Assembly: GCA_950295325.1 (NCBI GenBank)
Contig: OX485803.1
Span: forward strand, 44,345,554-44,409,553
Length of the DNA: 64,000 nucleotides
Origin: Polytrichum commune
Lineage: Eukaryota; Streptophyta; Polytrichopsida; Polytrichales; Polytrichaceae
Reading direction: 5' to 3'
A model generated the notes under the pieces. It saw only the letters and a program-made list of their open reading frames with translations. It was not told the origin of the DNA and did not search any database. A program made the position numbers and the translations under genes. Positions 32,106 through 44,339 of this stretch are shown piece after piece. The first letter of the stretch is position 1, and every line of letters begins with the position of its first letter.

Positions 32106-34363
32106 AAACTCACTACTGCCTGCAACATGAGCAATTTGATTACTGCAGTTGGCCAAGAAGCCGAGGAAAAGACCACCCTAATCTTCATCATGAATCCACA
32201 GGAACAGCTTCAAGTCTGCACATGGACGGCACCACAACATCATCATACTCTGACCTTGAAGAAGCAGTAGCTGACACATATTTTTATTATCCTCGTGACC
32301 TAAGCATGGAGGGAGGATTTTCACAAATGAGCAAGAGCATGAGCAATGAGAGCTTAGTCGAAGCAGCTGACATAATAAAACAGAGCAAACATGACAATGG
32401 GTATCTTAATCCCTCTTCCGAGCTGGATGGGGCAGACGAAGTGCTTATGGCTTGTAAAAGTCACCGTGAAGCCACAGAATCTGCACTGTATCCTGATCCT
32501 ATAGATCTGGACTTCTACCCTAATGACAGCAGCTTCATATCAAGTCATGAGTCACAATGGAAGGATTTAGTGGAGCCCAAACTTAGTTCAATACAGAGAC
32601 ATCGACTAATGGTGGACAACGACAAGAATCAGGAGGCTGATGAAGAAGAAGAAAGTAAGCCACAGTCGCTTGGAGCTTCAAAGATGAGAATACAACCAGC
32701 TGAACATAGTGTGAAGGTAGATGAAAAAATGAAAAAATTGAGGAAGTGTTTGACGAGCTCTACTTTAGATTTCTTGAGTAGAGTAGAGATCATCCAATCC
32801 ACACTGAGGGAGCTTTACACCCGAGAACAAGATGTGCAAAGGACCTACAAGAATGGTGAGGGTCCTATTTCTTCATCACCCCCAAGATTAGGGTTTTCCA
32901 AGTATAACCAATTCGAAGATGCTCAAGATGCGTCTGCTGATCATTATGGGCTGAAGTTGACACCAACCGCACAGACAGGAATAATCACTTGCAGCGTTGG
33001 TGATTTGCAAATTGCAAAACAAAACAAATTTATAGAAGCTGGTGGTGATCAGGAATGTAATATCTCTATAGAGGAGATATTCAGGCCATGCGCAACTGAA
33101 CATGGAACATCCCAAAATCGCATCAAAAGCTTCTCCTCTAGTTGGAGAGCTTTGGAATTAGGTTACCAGCAACAGCAAAAGCAACATCATGATGATGATG
33201 ATGATGATGATGCGATGAATTCTCCCCTTGAACAAGGTGATGATGGTCATACTGACAATGTCTCAAGGAGCCACATGGATTATTCCACTCCTTTACCAAG
33301 AGGGATGTACATTGTGGACTACTTTAAAAACCCAGCACACACAGACGCTGGAGTACGGCTGAAAACCCGTATACTGGAACTGGAAGGTCATGTGCACAGC
33401 CTTTGCGCAAAACCCTGCAGGTCAGCCATCCTGCAAAATGTGTCAGAAAGTGCTATGAATGGTCAGAACAGTATTGAAGGTGATAGAGCTCCTGCACTGG
33501 CAGAGGAGGGTGAGCACCTGAGAGAGCTTGCTAAAACTTGCAAAGCTCAGCAGCTCTTGCCCATCATGTCGAGACACAAATTCCCAGATGAGAATGAGAA
33601 TCCAAGAGAGACTAATCGAAATGCTGAAGAAAAGACAGGAGGGATCGTTGAGACCAGCAAGGGGACGAAGGCATTGGATGATGCCCTGTCCAGGTCCACT
33701 ACAATGTCCATGCCAGGGTTTCAGTCCAAACTGCAAGAACTTTGTCACAAGAAGCAAGTGGAAAGCAGGTTCTCCTCGTTGGATGATGTCCTGTTAAGAT
33801 CTAAGACATTAGGAGTGCCAAGTTTTAGGTCAGTGGAGACTTCTCAGGAGAAGCAACAGGAAAGTAGCTTGACATCAATAGAGGGAGGCCAAATAGCTCT
33901 CAGAAAAGCTGTATCGATCCCAATACCCAGGATAAAATGCACGGAAGATTTTCATGGTTCTGCCAGTGAAGGCCACATGGTCCTCACAGAAAGAAGTGGT
34001 GTGATCGAACGATACAACGATGCTAATGTTGCTTCATTAGTGGCTACTTCTGAACCCAATAGCAACCCAAGAAACTCCATCCAATCCCAAATTGAAGGCC
34101 TAGGGTCATACGCCGATCTGCCTCTGCCAAGCAATGAACTCATGAAAATCCTCCATAACTGGCAGCGTCGATATCAAACACCTCCTGCAGAATGCTATCC
34201 TAGCAGTAATGAAGGGCCAATTGACGAATCTTACTCAAGGAACAAGAGCATCCATACAAAGACAGACGGAATGGTTGATCACACACCTCAAAGCAGTTAC
34301 TTGTCACAGTATGTGAAAACACAAGCACTGAGGGCACCCAAAAGTAATCATAGCTACAAATGA
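31982..34363 (+). CDS. unknown 793-residue acidic, low-complexity protein; intronless
   Basis: A single uninterrupted frame of 793 codons in AT-rich DNA is very unlikely by chance, and it begins with ATG. I recognise no domain. The protein is hydrophilic and Ser/Glu/Gln-rich throughout, with no signal peptide or membrane segment, so large parts are probably disordered. A run of seven Asp lies near residue 404-410, preceded by QQQQKQHH. A motif LDDxLxRSxTxxxPxFxS occurs twice, at about residues 565-580 and 600-616, with a weaker third echo (RKAVSIPIPRIK). A helical, possibly coiled-coil stretch is at about 250-285 (KVDEKMKKLRKC...LRELYTREQD). The 5' end lies in a tandem duplication. It is convergent with the HDA9-type gene, with 449 bp between the stops. 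Function unknown; it may be lineage-specific. Confidence 0.75.
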   Translation: MWRNDAIYTSTRTSSADQEEFLKDESGGEYCSSNSSSWEDEETHYCLQHEQFDYCSWPRSRGKDHPNLHHESTGTASSLHMDGTTTSSYSDLEEAVADTYFYYPRDLSMEGGFSQMSKSMSNESLVEAADIIKQSKHDNGYLNPSSELDGADEVLMACKSHREATESALYPDPIDLDFYPNDSSFISSHESQWKDLVEPKLSSIQRHRLMVDNDKNQEADEEEESKPQSLGASKMRIQPAEHSVKVDEKMKKLRKCLTSSTLDFLSRVEIIQSTLRELYTREQDVQRTYKNGEGPISSSPPRLGFSKYNQFEDAQDASADHYGLKLTPTAQTGIITCSVGDLQIAKQNKFIEAGGDQECNISIEEIFRPCATEHGTSQNRIKSFSSSWRALELGYQQQQKQHHDDDDDDDAMNSPLEQGDDGHTDNVSRSHMDYSTPLPRGMYIVDYFKNPAHTDAGVRLKTRILELEGHVHSLCAKPCRSAILQNVSESAMNGQNSIEGDRAPALAEEGEHLRELAKTCKAQQLLPIMSRHKFPDENENPRETNRNAEEKTGGIVETSKGTKALDDALSRSTTMSMPGFQSKLQELCHKKQVESRFSSLDDVLLRSKTLGVPSFRSVETSQEKQQESSLTSIEGGQIALRKAVSIPIPRIKCTEDFHGSASEGHMVLTERSGVIERYNDANVASLVATSEPNSNPRNSIQSQIEGLGSYADLPLPSNELMKILHNWQRRYQTPPAECYPSSNEGPIDESYSRNKSIHTKTDGMVDHTPQSSYLSQYVKTQALRAPKSNHSYK

Positions 34364-34812
34364 ATACTAGGAAATTGCTGTCTCCAAGGTCCATGTGCTA
34401 CTCAATTGACAGCCCATTACAACCAGATCAAAGAGGCGACACCACCCTAAAAATCGAGGGAATATTCTCACACAGTATAGACTGAAGCTCTTATGGTGTT
34501 TGGACTGACTTCCCATCGAATGAGCACTTTAGTCTACAGTGTCTCCATATTGTTTCAATTCTTTAGATGCAACAGAACACTTGTCACTTCACCATGCCAC
34601 TCAATCACAAAGCACATAAATTTCAACCGAATCTTCAGAAATATTTATCACCCAAAATTCAAAATTGCAGAAAACTGGCAGAAAAATAGATGTACACGAG
34701 GGAAAGTGAATCAAGTTATCGATTTTCCATTTCAATCTGATTTCTGTACAAATAATCTAGTGTACAAATTAGAAGCTGGTAAACTTTGTTCTTGAATCTA
34801 TCTGAGGGACAT

Positions 34813-37800
34813 TCATGAATCGTCCATATCATGGTCATTGTCATTGTCATCTTCATAGTATTCATCATCCCGCTGAATGTGCTTGTCTTGAGTATGTTCT
34901 GAAAACCAACACCATGAAGTGAGCAAAGAGATATCCAATTTCAAATTTCTCTACATGGCTAGAGACAAACTTTGACAAAAGCATATGAACATTCAAACAA
35001 CAATGAGGTGGACACTTTTCCACCTGGTACTACTTATCAAAAACAAATTGCAAAAGCACATGTCAAGGAGAGTCCAAAAACCTAGTAGCATATCATGAGT
35101 CAAAGCCCAGTGTAGGGGACTTACGGTCCATACGCTCATCTGGATTTAGTTCATCCTCATCAAACTCTGGAATGTACGTATCTGGAGGCACCTATCCAAC
35201 CATGCACTTTGAAAATTATGAGTTTGTCAAAAGACAGTTCGAATGAACAAACTATCCTTCTTAACAATAAGCAAAATATTTATCACTTATTTGCAACATA
35301 TGGAACTTCCTGCGGGTGCTATAGATCATGGCCTTAACAGTGATATACATATATAGAACGTTCTAAGTAGAACAACAAATGAATACCTCGTGCATCTGGA
35401 CCCCTGGCGCATGAGCAATTCTTCGCAGATTCTCCATAACCTGTTGCTTGATTGTACTCAAGTAGGTCTTTCCATTCAAGTTTTCCTGTGTGCAAAAATG
35501 ACACAATAAGGATCACCATAAAATTCAGTGACTGTTACAACATTAATATGAAGACAACTTGAGGTTTAAATAATGGATTGGTGAAAATAGCACAAGCCTG
35601 ATCTGCTGCTAGTCAAGTGAACAGGATCATCCTAGGAAAATGGTGACCTAAGCACCTTACAACTCTAATCCATCCACATCTTTGTGTTTGAAATAAAATG
35701 GCTTGCAATAATATCTTGAGATGATGCATCAGGCACAATCCTTCCATTCATGCCACAATTATCTGTCTAAGGAGGTCTGCAACACCTCATGCATTGCCAC
35801 ACCCTCAATTCACTTTCATAAAGTTACTAAAAGATATCTGCAATTAGTCTATATAACTGTTATAAAAAATATAAATTATTGTTGGCTTCATGAATAATGT
35901 GGACTGCACTATATGAAGAACCTGTGTATCTACATAAAGCAATGCATTACCATGTGATTTCCCGAGGTTGTCTTTAATGTACAATCTGGTTTGAAATACT
36001 TGAGGTAGTCATTATCAGGAATTTCTGCAGGAAACAATCAAGATCCTCAGCAATTACCACAATAAGTACTTTGAGCAACAAACATATGCCTATGCACTCA
36101 ATGCTCATTCCAGAATTTTGAACAAGTAAAATAGTAAACCCACCAAAAATTACCAAAAAAACAACGAACACATTATGAGATCCAGAACTCACATTTGCAC
36201 TACACTTACTTCTCTTGCTTCATCCCACAAAAAGAATCAGGTCATACACATAATAATCAACTATCATTTCTGATAGTTTGAAGTTAAGCAGAGAAGACAC
36301 TAAGTTTGAGAATTACCGTTTGGTAGTTCCGTATCCACAAGCACACCAGTCTCCACTGTCCAACACCGTGCAACATTCTCCTTTGTGTATCCACCTCCAC
36401 CCGTAACCTTAAGAAAATCACAAATAAACTGAGGCTCCACTTGCTGTAATCTATATTCTAGGAAGTGTAGAAGCCTGGAGGAACACAAGAATGTACTGAA
36501 TTAAGAAAGGGCAATTTCAAGGTGCCTATGTGGATGTGGATTGCAACATTCAAGGAACACACTTCAATGTAGATAATACCCAATTAGGAATGAACACAAC
36601 GTTTTCACATTTTTATGGTACATTCCATGATGTTTGACAATATATCTGATAAGGATCTTACCAGAAGAGGAATGTTCAACTTCTTCACAAATTTCACACA
36701 CTCAGAATGTCCTGTAACAATGGAAGCCTCCAACATGTTAGATCACTATAGGGACTAATTCTCCAAGCAACGGGAGTAGATAAGCCAAAGCAATACTGAT
36801 TATGAAAAATGGGTACAAAATCAATCCAATCTGAACCATTTGTACATATGATGTGTAGTTCAACTGTGGTCATGAGATTGTACCATCAATAGAGAGATTG
36901 AAGCAGCCAAGACGATCCCCCGCAAGTGAATCAGCCCCACATTGCAGAACAATAGCACCAGGTTGATAAACTTCCACAACCTTCTGAATGACCTGTCAAT
37001 ACAAAAAGCCAGATATCTCAATAAAACTAAATCCAGAGACATGAACAAAAAAGCCTATGAAAACATCAATGTTCACTGATACTGGGTCACAATGTAATAT
37101 TTTGCAAGTGTTTCAAGTCCTCATTAATATAGCCAAGTTGTACTCTTGAAGAAACTGCCCCCAAAAAAAACCATATAAACAGTTCAAGGAATGGAATTTC
37201 AGCTGCAGCAAGAAAGTGTTATAGCACATAGTATCCATAAGGAGTATAATTAGCACATTTGCTTCTATATAATCACCTACATGAGTCCACATGTTCAGGC
37301 TTTACCACTTTGAACATTCGAATGAAGTTTACATCATCAATTCCATCCTTCAGAGGAACATTGATTGCATAGTACTTTCCCTCCCTCTCTCCAACATCCT
37401 GGAAATATCAAGCATATGTCAGAGAGGTTGCTACTTTGAGGTGTCTTGGGCTACTTCCTCTGGCAGCCTAGAGACTCAATCTACCAGCTGGTATTCATAT
37501 TACCATCTACCAAAACCAAAGCACCAAGACAGGAGGTTTGTGTGACTTGATTTGCTTCAACATTACATCCTGGTTAGGTTCCAAGAAATTTCACCTTGAC
37601 ATCCCCTGTTCCTGGGAAAAAGTAGTCCCCAAACTTATGAAAACTCACTGTCATCACTCTGCAACATTCACAAAGCATCATAATCAACACTAAGAAGGAT
37701 TGAAAAATTCCCAACAACCTGATTTACTTGCACCATTTGAAGGGCTGGCCCACAAAACCCAAACGCTCTGACAATTACACTCTGTAAGTCAGACTACCAA

Positions 37801-40474
37801 AACCTACATGAGGAATACAAGATGTACAAAAATTCTTCAAAGTGCTTAAGCAAAAAGAGTTAAGGACCCACCGGTCAGTGAGATAGAAGGCTTCCTCAAC
37901 TCCATCCCCATGATGGATGTCAATGTCAATGTATAGAACTCGAGCATGATACTTCAGAAGCTCCAATATTCCCAAAACCAAGTCATTGACATAGCAGAAT
38001 CCAGAGGCTTCACACTTCTTTGCATGATGTAAACCTCCAGCCCAATTGATTGCGATGTCACATAATCCATGGTTCAATCGATGCGCAGCATCTACCAGAC
38101 AGAAAGTAAATTATTTACTGCTTACAAGAACAACCACAACTAAACTTACTGTACCTATGTACGGAGGTACAAACAAATCTGAATATATGCAAATAAAATA
38201 AGTTCCACCCAAACACAGATGAGCTGATAGATTTAAAAGAAGGTGGTGACTTGTACATATCAACGTCTTGCCTGCAAGGACTGCATGAACAATGTTGATC
38301 CTATATTTAACACTTTTATGTGTAAAGAGCAATCTGTTGAGAGCAAGTGGTCACTAGACTCCTTTTAAGAGAGTTGAAGTATAAATAGGCTGTGGATTAG
38401 CCTGCACAATTGAAGTCTGGCACTCACCAATTGTACCACCAGCATAGATTTGACAGAATTCAAAGAGGTTATCAAAAACAGGACAATCCTCTCCCATGTT
38501 ATCTGCATGCCACACATACTCAGATAAGAAAGCTTGGTACAAAATCATCATCCAATAGAAATGGTACTCGATTTAAATAAGAACACTGGAGAAAAAGCAA
38601 CCAAGAAGTATGGAGAAACGATAGCAAATAGGGGATACATCTAGGACTCACATCTGATTAATTCTGCTGAATATTTCTCTTGCATTTCAGGTGTTATCCT
38701 ACGCAGGAACTCAATATAGTCTGTTGAATGAAACTGCGCGAGCTCCACAGGGTATGCTTTATGTGGTCTCTGTTCCAAACAAAAATCAAAAAGAACATTG
38801 CTCAATAACCTCAATCTCTACATTTGGACAAATTTAACTGCAGGAGAAATCTGATGACTATAGCATGATGCAATTGACCACTATTACATAGGCAATTTTG
38901 AAGACACAAATAACAATTAGACCTGTGAACTTCTAGTTATTCTATTACCAGAGCTATAAAAACATGAAGTGAGAGTATCCCTCAATTCTTGACAATGTTG
39001 TTAAATATACACTTTGATTGCAAAACTCAAACTTGGACACCACCAATTGCAACAATTCTCTCTAACAGTCATCTAGATTGACTTGTTACTCTGTTCCATT
39101 TAACTACAGAAAGTTGCACAAATAATTACTTCCAAAGGGCAAGAGAAAGAACATCCACTTACATACACCTCCATCTTCTTGTGGAGCCCATAAGCAAGCA
39201 CAAGGCTGTTAGTCATGCACAGCCGATGAGGCTTCATTGGGTGATTTGGCCCATAATAAACACTACCCACATCCCCTGCAAAAAATACAGCCCTACAAAA
39301 TCAATACTAATCTCAAAAACTATGACCAAAAACAGTAATCCAGAAACTGAATGTTGATGTCATTTTAATCAACATCTTGGCATTGAATCTGCACAAGATT
39401 CAATTTAAGGACTTGTAGCAAAGCTTGAAATAGCTTTCATAAAGTAAACATGCCTAATTCAGTCACTTATCTTGATTGGTCACCTACATTTGAGCGGTGT
39501 GTGGTTAGATGTGAATCTAAGAATGGACGCCAAAAATACATGTGTTTAAAAGAGATTGGACTTCAAGCTCAAAATTTGTTAACCATTATAGGCTCAACAG
39601 TCAACATAATCCTTTAGGGGGGAAGGCTACATGGTGGTTTATAGCTCCAGCACTTTCGACTTTGCAAAATCATACCAGCAACAAGGATTGTTGCTAAAAT
39701 CTCATATCACGTTCGCAGATCCAAAAAAATTCCAAATTCTGAAATCCAAGAGAAGTTTCCCTTACATATAACGCTATCTGCTTATATGTAACCCTGGTAA
39801 AACATAAGCACAAGTGTTTATATGTAGGTGCCATGATTAAAAATTCTATGTAAGGTAGGAATCAGATACGGTCTTGAATTACAACTGGTATTGATCACTT
39901 TCCTGCCCTGTGTTGATAAACCCGCCATTTATAAGTAGAAACCCAGTTCAAGCGAAACTAAATTAAACTCGAAATCCTAGTCTGGACCTAAGCAGCTGAA
40001 GACCTTCTAAAAATGTGTGCACAAACTAGACGAATGTCCAAAACTTTGATCATTGCTCTCAATCCAACCACAAAGTTTGAACGAATTCGTTGCTAGAGAG
40101 TTTTCATAAGGGAGAAATTAGTTAACTAGTAGATGAGCTTAACGGACCTCATGTATCCGCCAACCTAAGGACTCGCATCCATGGTTTTACACCGCGGTGT
40201 GCATCCTAGGTTCATGCGTACATACTGACAGTATCCATCGACTGATTCTGTACAATTAAGCTACAAGACATCGATGACAATTTTTAAAGACCCGAAAACA
40301 TATAGCTCAATAGAGAAAACGAGGGAGGAGAAATTGCGTACACCCCTCCCTCCTCCAAAATACCTCCATCTCCAGAAATTGAGATCCCGTTACTACATGA
40401 ACTAACTCAAGAGAAATTATATGTGAGAACCGCTCACCATCGTAGAAGTACGAAACGCGATCCTTCGCCGGCAT
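34813..40474 (-). CDS. HDA9: RPD3/HDA1-class I histone deacetylase, HDA9 type
   Basis: A zinc-dependent nuclear lysine deacetylase. In Arabidopsis HDA9 removes H3 acetylation and acts in repressor complexes controlling flowering, senescence and stress responses. Fourteen exons on the minus strand (40474-40438, 39275-39163, 38769-38652, 38502-38428, 38091-37872, 37658-37595, 37398-37306, 36992-36884, 36711-36662, 36407-36317, 36024-35951, 35485-35387, 35191-35125, 34898-34813) join in phase to 431 residues, against ~426 in Arabidopsis. Catalytic residues are all present: H136-H137 (GGLHHAKK), zinc ligands D172 and H174 ([11 protein letters not shown]) and D261 (CGADSL), and transition-state Tyr Y300 (GGGGYTKE). 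The acidic tail [20 protein letters not shown], like HDA9, separates it from HDA6 and HDA19. Intron 1 (39276-40437) carries an R1 fragment. The model has no conflicts. Confidence 0.95.
39460..39625 (+). mobile_element. R1 family partial copy in HDA9 intron 1
   Basis: Contains CATTTGAGCGGTGTGTGGTT, ATGTGTTTAAAAGAGATTGG and CTCAACAGTCAACATAAT. The right half of the element is missing. It is inverted relative to the gene. Confidence 0.65.
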
Positions 40475-40689
40475 GACTGACTGCCGCGCTGCTTCAACAC
40501 CACACTGATACCAAGAGAACGGATGATGTCACTTCCTGCTCAGCTCATCTTAGAACGACACCAGCAATTCCAACACCAAACCCCATCCGAGCCTTAAGGA
40601 ACAAACACAAGCGATAGAGTGTCCTCTTCAAAAATCCTCGTCAAAAATCTCGCATACCTCGCCTTCCTCGCATCGCAACTTCGTCAAGC

Positions 40690-40735
40690 TCCAAACCCTA
40701 ACATCAGAGCTGCAAGGAGAGCTCGAAACCCTAGA
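40690..40735 (-). promoter_or_regulatory. telo-box-like motifs upstream of HDA9
   Basis: AAACCCTAAC (about 40693) and AAACCCTAG (about 40726), read on the plus strand, lie 220-250 bp upstream of the minus-strand ATG. This is a usual position for AAACCCTA elements in plant promoters or leaders. No clear TATA box was found. Confidence 0.4.
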
Positions 40736-41154
40736 GCTCACTGTGCGATGAAGGAACAATGATGATGACGTCATCATTCTTGAGCGATTCAACAAAAATT
40801 CCGAACCCGGCCAATAAGAAAGTAACTTACTTGTGGTTTCGCGGGCCTTGATTGGCCGAAAGCTGTTGTTGTATTTGGCTGAGCTTGTGAAGAAGTTGGG
40901 CTGCTAGGAATTTTTTGATCATGTGGAGGGCCACATACATTCGAAAATGCCGATTTAGAAACTGAGTTTGGTAAGCCAAGGTAAAAAAAAATCTCGGCTT
41001 TTGACACGTGTCTACTCCTAGGGAGCTTGGTTTCAAAGTTGGTCCCTCTCTTACTATGTAGAATCATTTGTTTCCACCACCGAATCATCAGTGTGTATCT
41101 TTGACAAAGTTTTTGCAAGTTTTTGACATTTGACATGCAAAAACTCGCATAACA

Positions 41155-41380
41155 AGCAAAAAAAAAAACATGTCAATTGACATGCACAGTTTAGAATTTG
41201 ACATGTAGTGTGACTTGTGAAGAAAAAAAAACCACGTGTTAATTGACACGTACTACTAGGCACGTGACATCGAGGTGACATTTTGAAAAAAAAACGTAGA
41301 TGTGAATCGACATTCGTTTTTTTTTCGATTCTGAAAACGTCATGCGACACTTTAGATTTGAAGTCGAACGTCAAATGAAA
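41155..41380. repeat. three diverged ~63-bp tandem units, each an A-run plus a palindrome
   Basis: Unit 1 has an A-run followed by the perfect 16-bp palindrome CATGTCAATTGACATG (41169-41184). Unit 2 has an A-run followed by ACGTGTTAATTGACACGT (41234-41251, one mismatched pair). Unit 3 has an A-run followed by GTAGATGTGAATCGACATTC. A minus-strand frame of 136 codons crosses it, but its peptide repeats (CQLTRGFFFF / CQLTCFFFC) merely reflect the DNA repeats. Confidence 0.6.
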
Positions 41381-42414
41381 TCTATCAAACATACACATTG
41401 ACTCCGATCTAGATTCGGTGTTTTCGTAAAACTTCGGTTTGTGATCGGAGTTGAAATGGGACAACTCTATCCATTAAAAACAAGAAAACAGTAGAACCGT
41501 GAGGCTCTGTCCTTTGCTATGAAAGACTACAATTATAGCTGATTACTTTGCTCATGCCAATCCATGGCTATTCACTATACCAAACCTTTCTTGGATTTTG
41601 TGCACCTTCTTCTCAAACACGGGTCAAGGATTGAAGCTACTCATTTATCACCCGAAATTTTTAAAATAAATAATCAAGAACTGCCAAAATAACTATAGTT
41701 AACTAGATTTCTTTCAATGCATTTTAAGGAGCACTTATATATATATATATATATAAACTATAGTTAACATCCACATTACATAAAGTGGACCAAAAATAAC
41801 AAGAACAAGTAACGTCCAAGTGTGAACACAGAGTGGTTAGGAAATTTGCTCTTGAAACGAAGAAGTTGATGCATAGTCTCTGTCCTACAAACAGAGCCAA
41901 TAAAAAAAAGGGGGGGGTCAACCCCAAATCCAACTTACTCAAGGTTAGACACGTGTGAAGGCCGAAATTCTTTTGATCTTGGTTCACCAATCTCGGGTTC
42001 AAAATCGGCATTTTCATTTTCAAACAATCGTGGCCTCCCCTTCATTGATGGTGGACCATGACTTTTAGTTATGACTCACGAGGCCCACACAAGTTGTCCA
42101 TGTATTCCAAGAAGATCTAAGCCCACCGAGCAGGCATTAACTCCACTTATCGGTGCTGCAATCAACCACCGATTTTGTGATTTCAATGACTCCAGTGCAG
42201 AGTTGACCCTCGTAATTCATATTTAAAGTTTCCAAAGTGCGGCTCTAGATAATCAATTGTGCATAACGTATTGTAAGTGATCAAAGCTCTGAACCCTGCA
42301 AAAATCTAGCTGAGTCCGGTGATTATTATGAAGTTTATTTATTCGCAATGTACTCACGCTCCATAGCCTTAACTTACTACTTTGATCCAGTGATGAGGGA
42401 GATTTTTGGGCATA

Positions 42415-42720
42415 ATCGGTTGAGAGATCCTAGTGTTTGCAAGTCCAACCGGTTACATGTCGATGACATGCTTCGGTTTGTCTATATTAATTTGGGTATA
42501 TTCTTCTATAGATTCCTCTAAAATGATCGGTGATTCTCATGCAGTCTTGAACTTCAACCGGTTATTTTGCACATTCAATTGGTTCATCTGTAACTACCTG
42601 GTGGTTCTCCCCGATCATAGCTTTGATTTGAATCAGAGTTTGTCCGTGGAGTACGGTCCTATGAACGGGGAGGTCTGACAAGTAGAGATGAGTTGGTTGA
42701 GTTTGAGAAATAATTGGTTC
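42415..42720 (-). repeat. R3 repeat copy (inverted)
   Basis: Contains the reverse complement of the landmarks at 22965-23140: GATCCTAGTGTTTGCAAGTC, AACCGGTTACATG, AGATTCCTCTAAAATGATC and AACTTCAACCGGTTATTTT. Unclassified. Confidence 0.55.
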
Positions 42721-43104
42721 AAGTTTTGGGTTAATCATGATTTTTACATTACATTATTCGATTGCTATTGTCACATATCTCAATCGCTCATAAATAATAC
42801 AATAAGCATTTACAATCAATACAATTATTGAGAACTTTCACCGGAGTATAATAGAAAAAAAAATTCACCCTTAACAAATACAATGTGATTGACTATAAGC
42901 TTGAACCACCCGACCATAGGGGACAGACAAACAAATCCTTTCGCCTCCCCCGAGCTTCCTCTTATGTCAAAGCATTACTTTTACTTTCTATTTCCAACTA
43001 TAGTACTAGTCTTATATTCATAGCTCTAGCTTTAGTTCCACTATGAATCTTCTATCTTTGGATCCTCTAGAACCTTCTTTCATTTACTGACTCAATCACA
43101 TTCT

Positions 43105-43375
43105 TCCAGTTGGAACTCTCTAATTCCAACTTGATTTATTCATCCATTCATTTAGTTTGGAACTGTCTAATTCCAACTCAATTCATCTATCCATTGAGAG
43201 TTGTCTAACTCTGATTCATATCTTATAGTTGGAGTTGTCTAACTCCAACACAAAGATCTTCCATCGGAAGTTGTCTAACTCCCATGCACAATTTGTCCAT
43301 GGGTTGTCTGGCCCTTGTACACAATTCATTCATGGGTTGTCTAGCACATTTCTTCTTATGGAGTTGTTTGACGCC
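43105..43375. repeat. about eight degenerate tandem units, each with a short inverted repeat
   Basis: Units of about 30-50 bp centre on a motif such as GGAGTTGTCTAACTCC (about 43231). Others are GGAACTCTCTAATTCC (43112), GGAACTGTCTAATTCC, GAGAGTTGTCTAACTCT, GGAAGTTGTCTAACTCCC, GGGTTGTCTGGCCC and GGGTTGTCTAGC. The left and right arms often vary together, so pairing is partly kept. A 73-codon minus-strand frame over it is repeat-derived. Confidence 0.65.
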
Positions 43376-44339
43376 AATGACCATCTGCTCACATGCTAAA
43401 TACATCAAAGTATGGTTAGTCATCATTCTTCCCCAATCAATCAATCGAGAAATCTCTTAATCAAGGGTACCACTAGAGTACATCACAACCATCAGCCTTC
43501 TCAGTCTAATAATAGACATTGACATTGTTTCACCCGTATTTTTACTTGTGTTTTCTAGCTAAATCCACTTACTAACAAGCATATTTAAGGTATGATTCTA
43601 GCACCTTGCATGACATGTTTTTGGCCCCACCCAACTTGGTCACTCATTTGAATAATATTATGGTAGTGGAATGTATAGAAGAAACTTTATCAATACAAAA
43701 ATGGAAAGATATCAACTGTAATCAGTTGGATTTGGCAATAGTTAGATCCGAAACTTGTCTATTAAGAGCTGAACATTAGCTTGTCTTAGGCTAGATTTTG
43801 AAGTTAGGTGAAACTCCTTGGACATCCTCCTTCATTCACAAGAACTTTGAGATAATTAAAATATGGGGCATGCTACCCTAAAGTCCATGTCAACCTATGC
43901 GAGACTATTTTGGTCCCCATCTTAGTTTGACAAGCTAAAAAATTCAGTGTTTTATAACCCAACACCGTGACTCATATACCAGTTTATTAACATGAATCTT
44001 ACAAAGATTTGGGTGGCTTTAATACAATACACTCTCCAACTCTCCAACTCACCTGTAGTTTAATCATTCGAAGATTCTATGGATAACTCTAAAAGCATAA
44101 TTGATATTAGGGTTTTGTCACTAAAATGATAAGTAATTGCATTACTTTAAATTTGGTTGGGCCGGTATAGTGGTATAGCTCCTCATAGACATGTGATTCA
44201 TTGGGACATGGTGTTAGGCTTGTAATGAGACACCATGTACATCATGCTTACATGGGACATTATCACATTGGATGGCCTAATGGGCCGGGATGCATGCACA
44301 TCAATACCAACACAATGAATGAAGAGAACCAACCACTAA

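Noticed and set aside
33443-33797. ORFs inside the 793-codon gene in other frames
   Set aside because: Shadows of the long frame.
40789-41136. 115-codon minus-strand ORF upstream of HDA9
   Set aside because: No similarity recognised, no splice partners, and it overlaps the HDA9 upstream region.
41054-41464. 136-codon minus-strand ORF
   Set aside because: Repeats of Phe runs and CQLT come from the A-run/palindrome tandem units; no ATG-led gene context.
44155-44235. tRNA-like stretch (GGTATAGTGGTATAGCTC)
   Set aside because: Resembles a D-arm region by chance, but no acceptor stem, anticodon arm or T-arm (GGTTCGA) follows.
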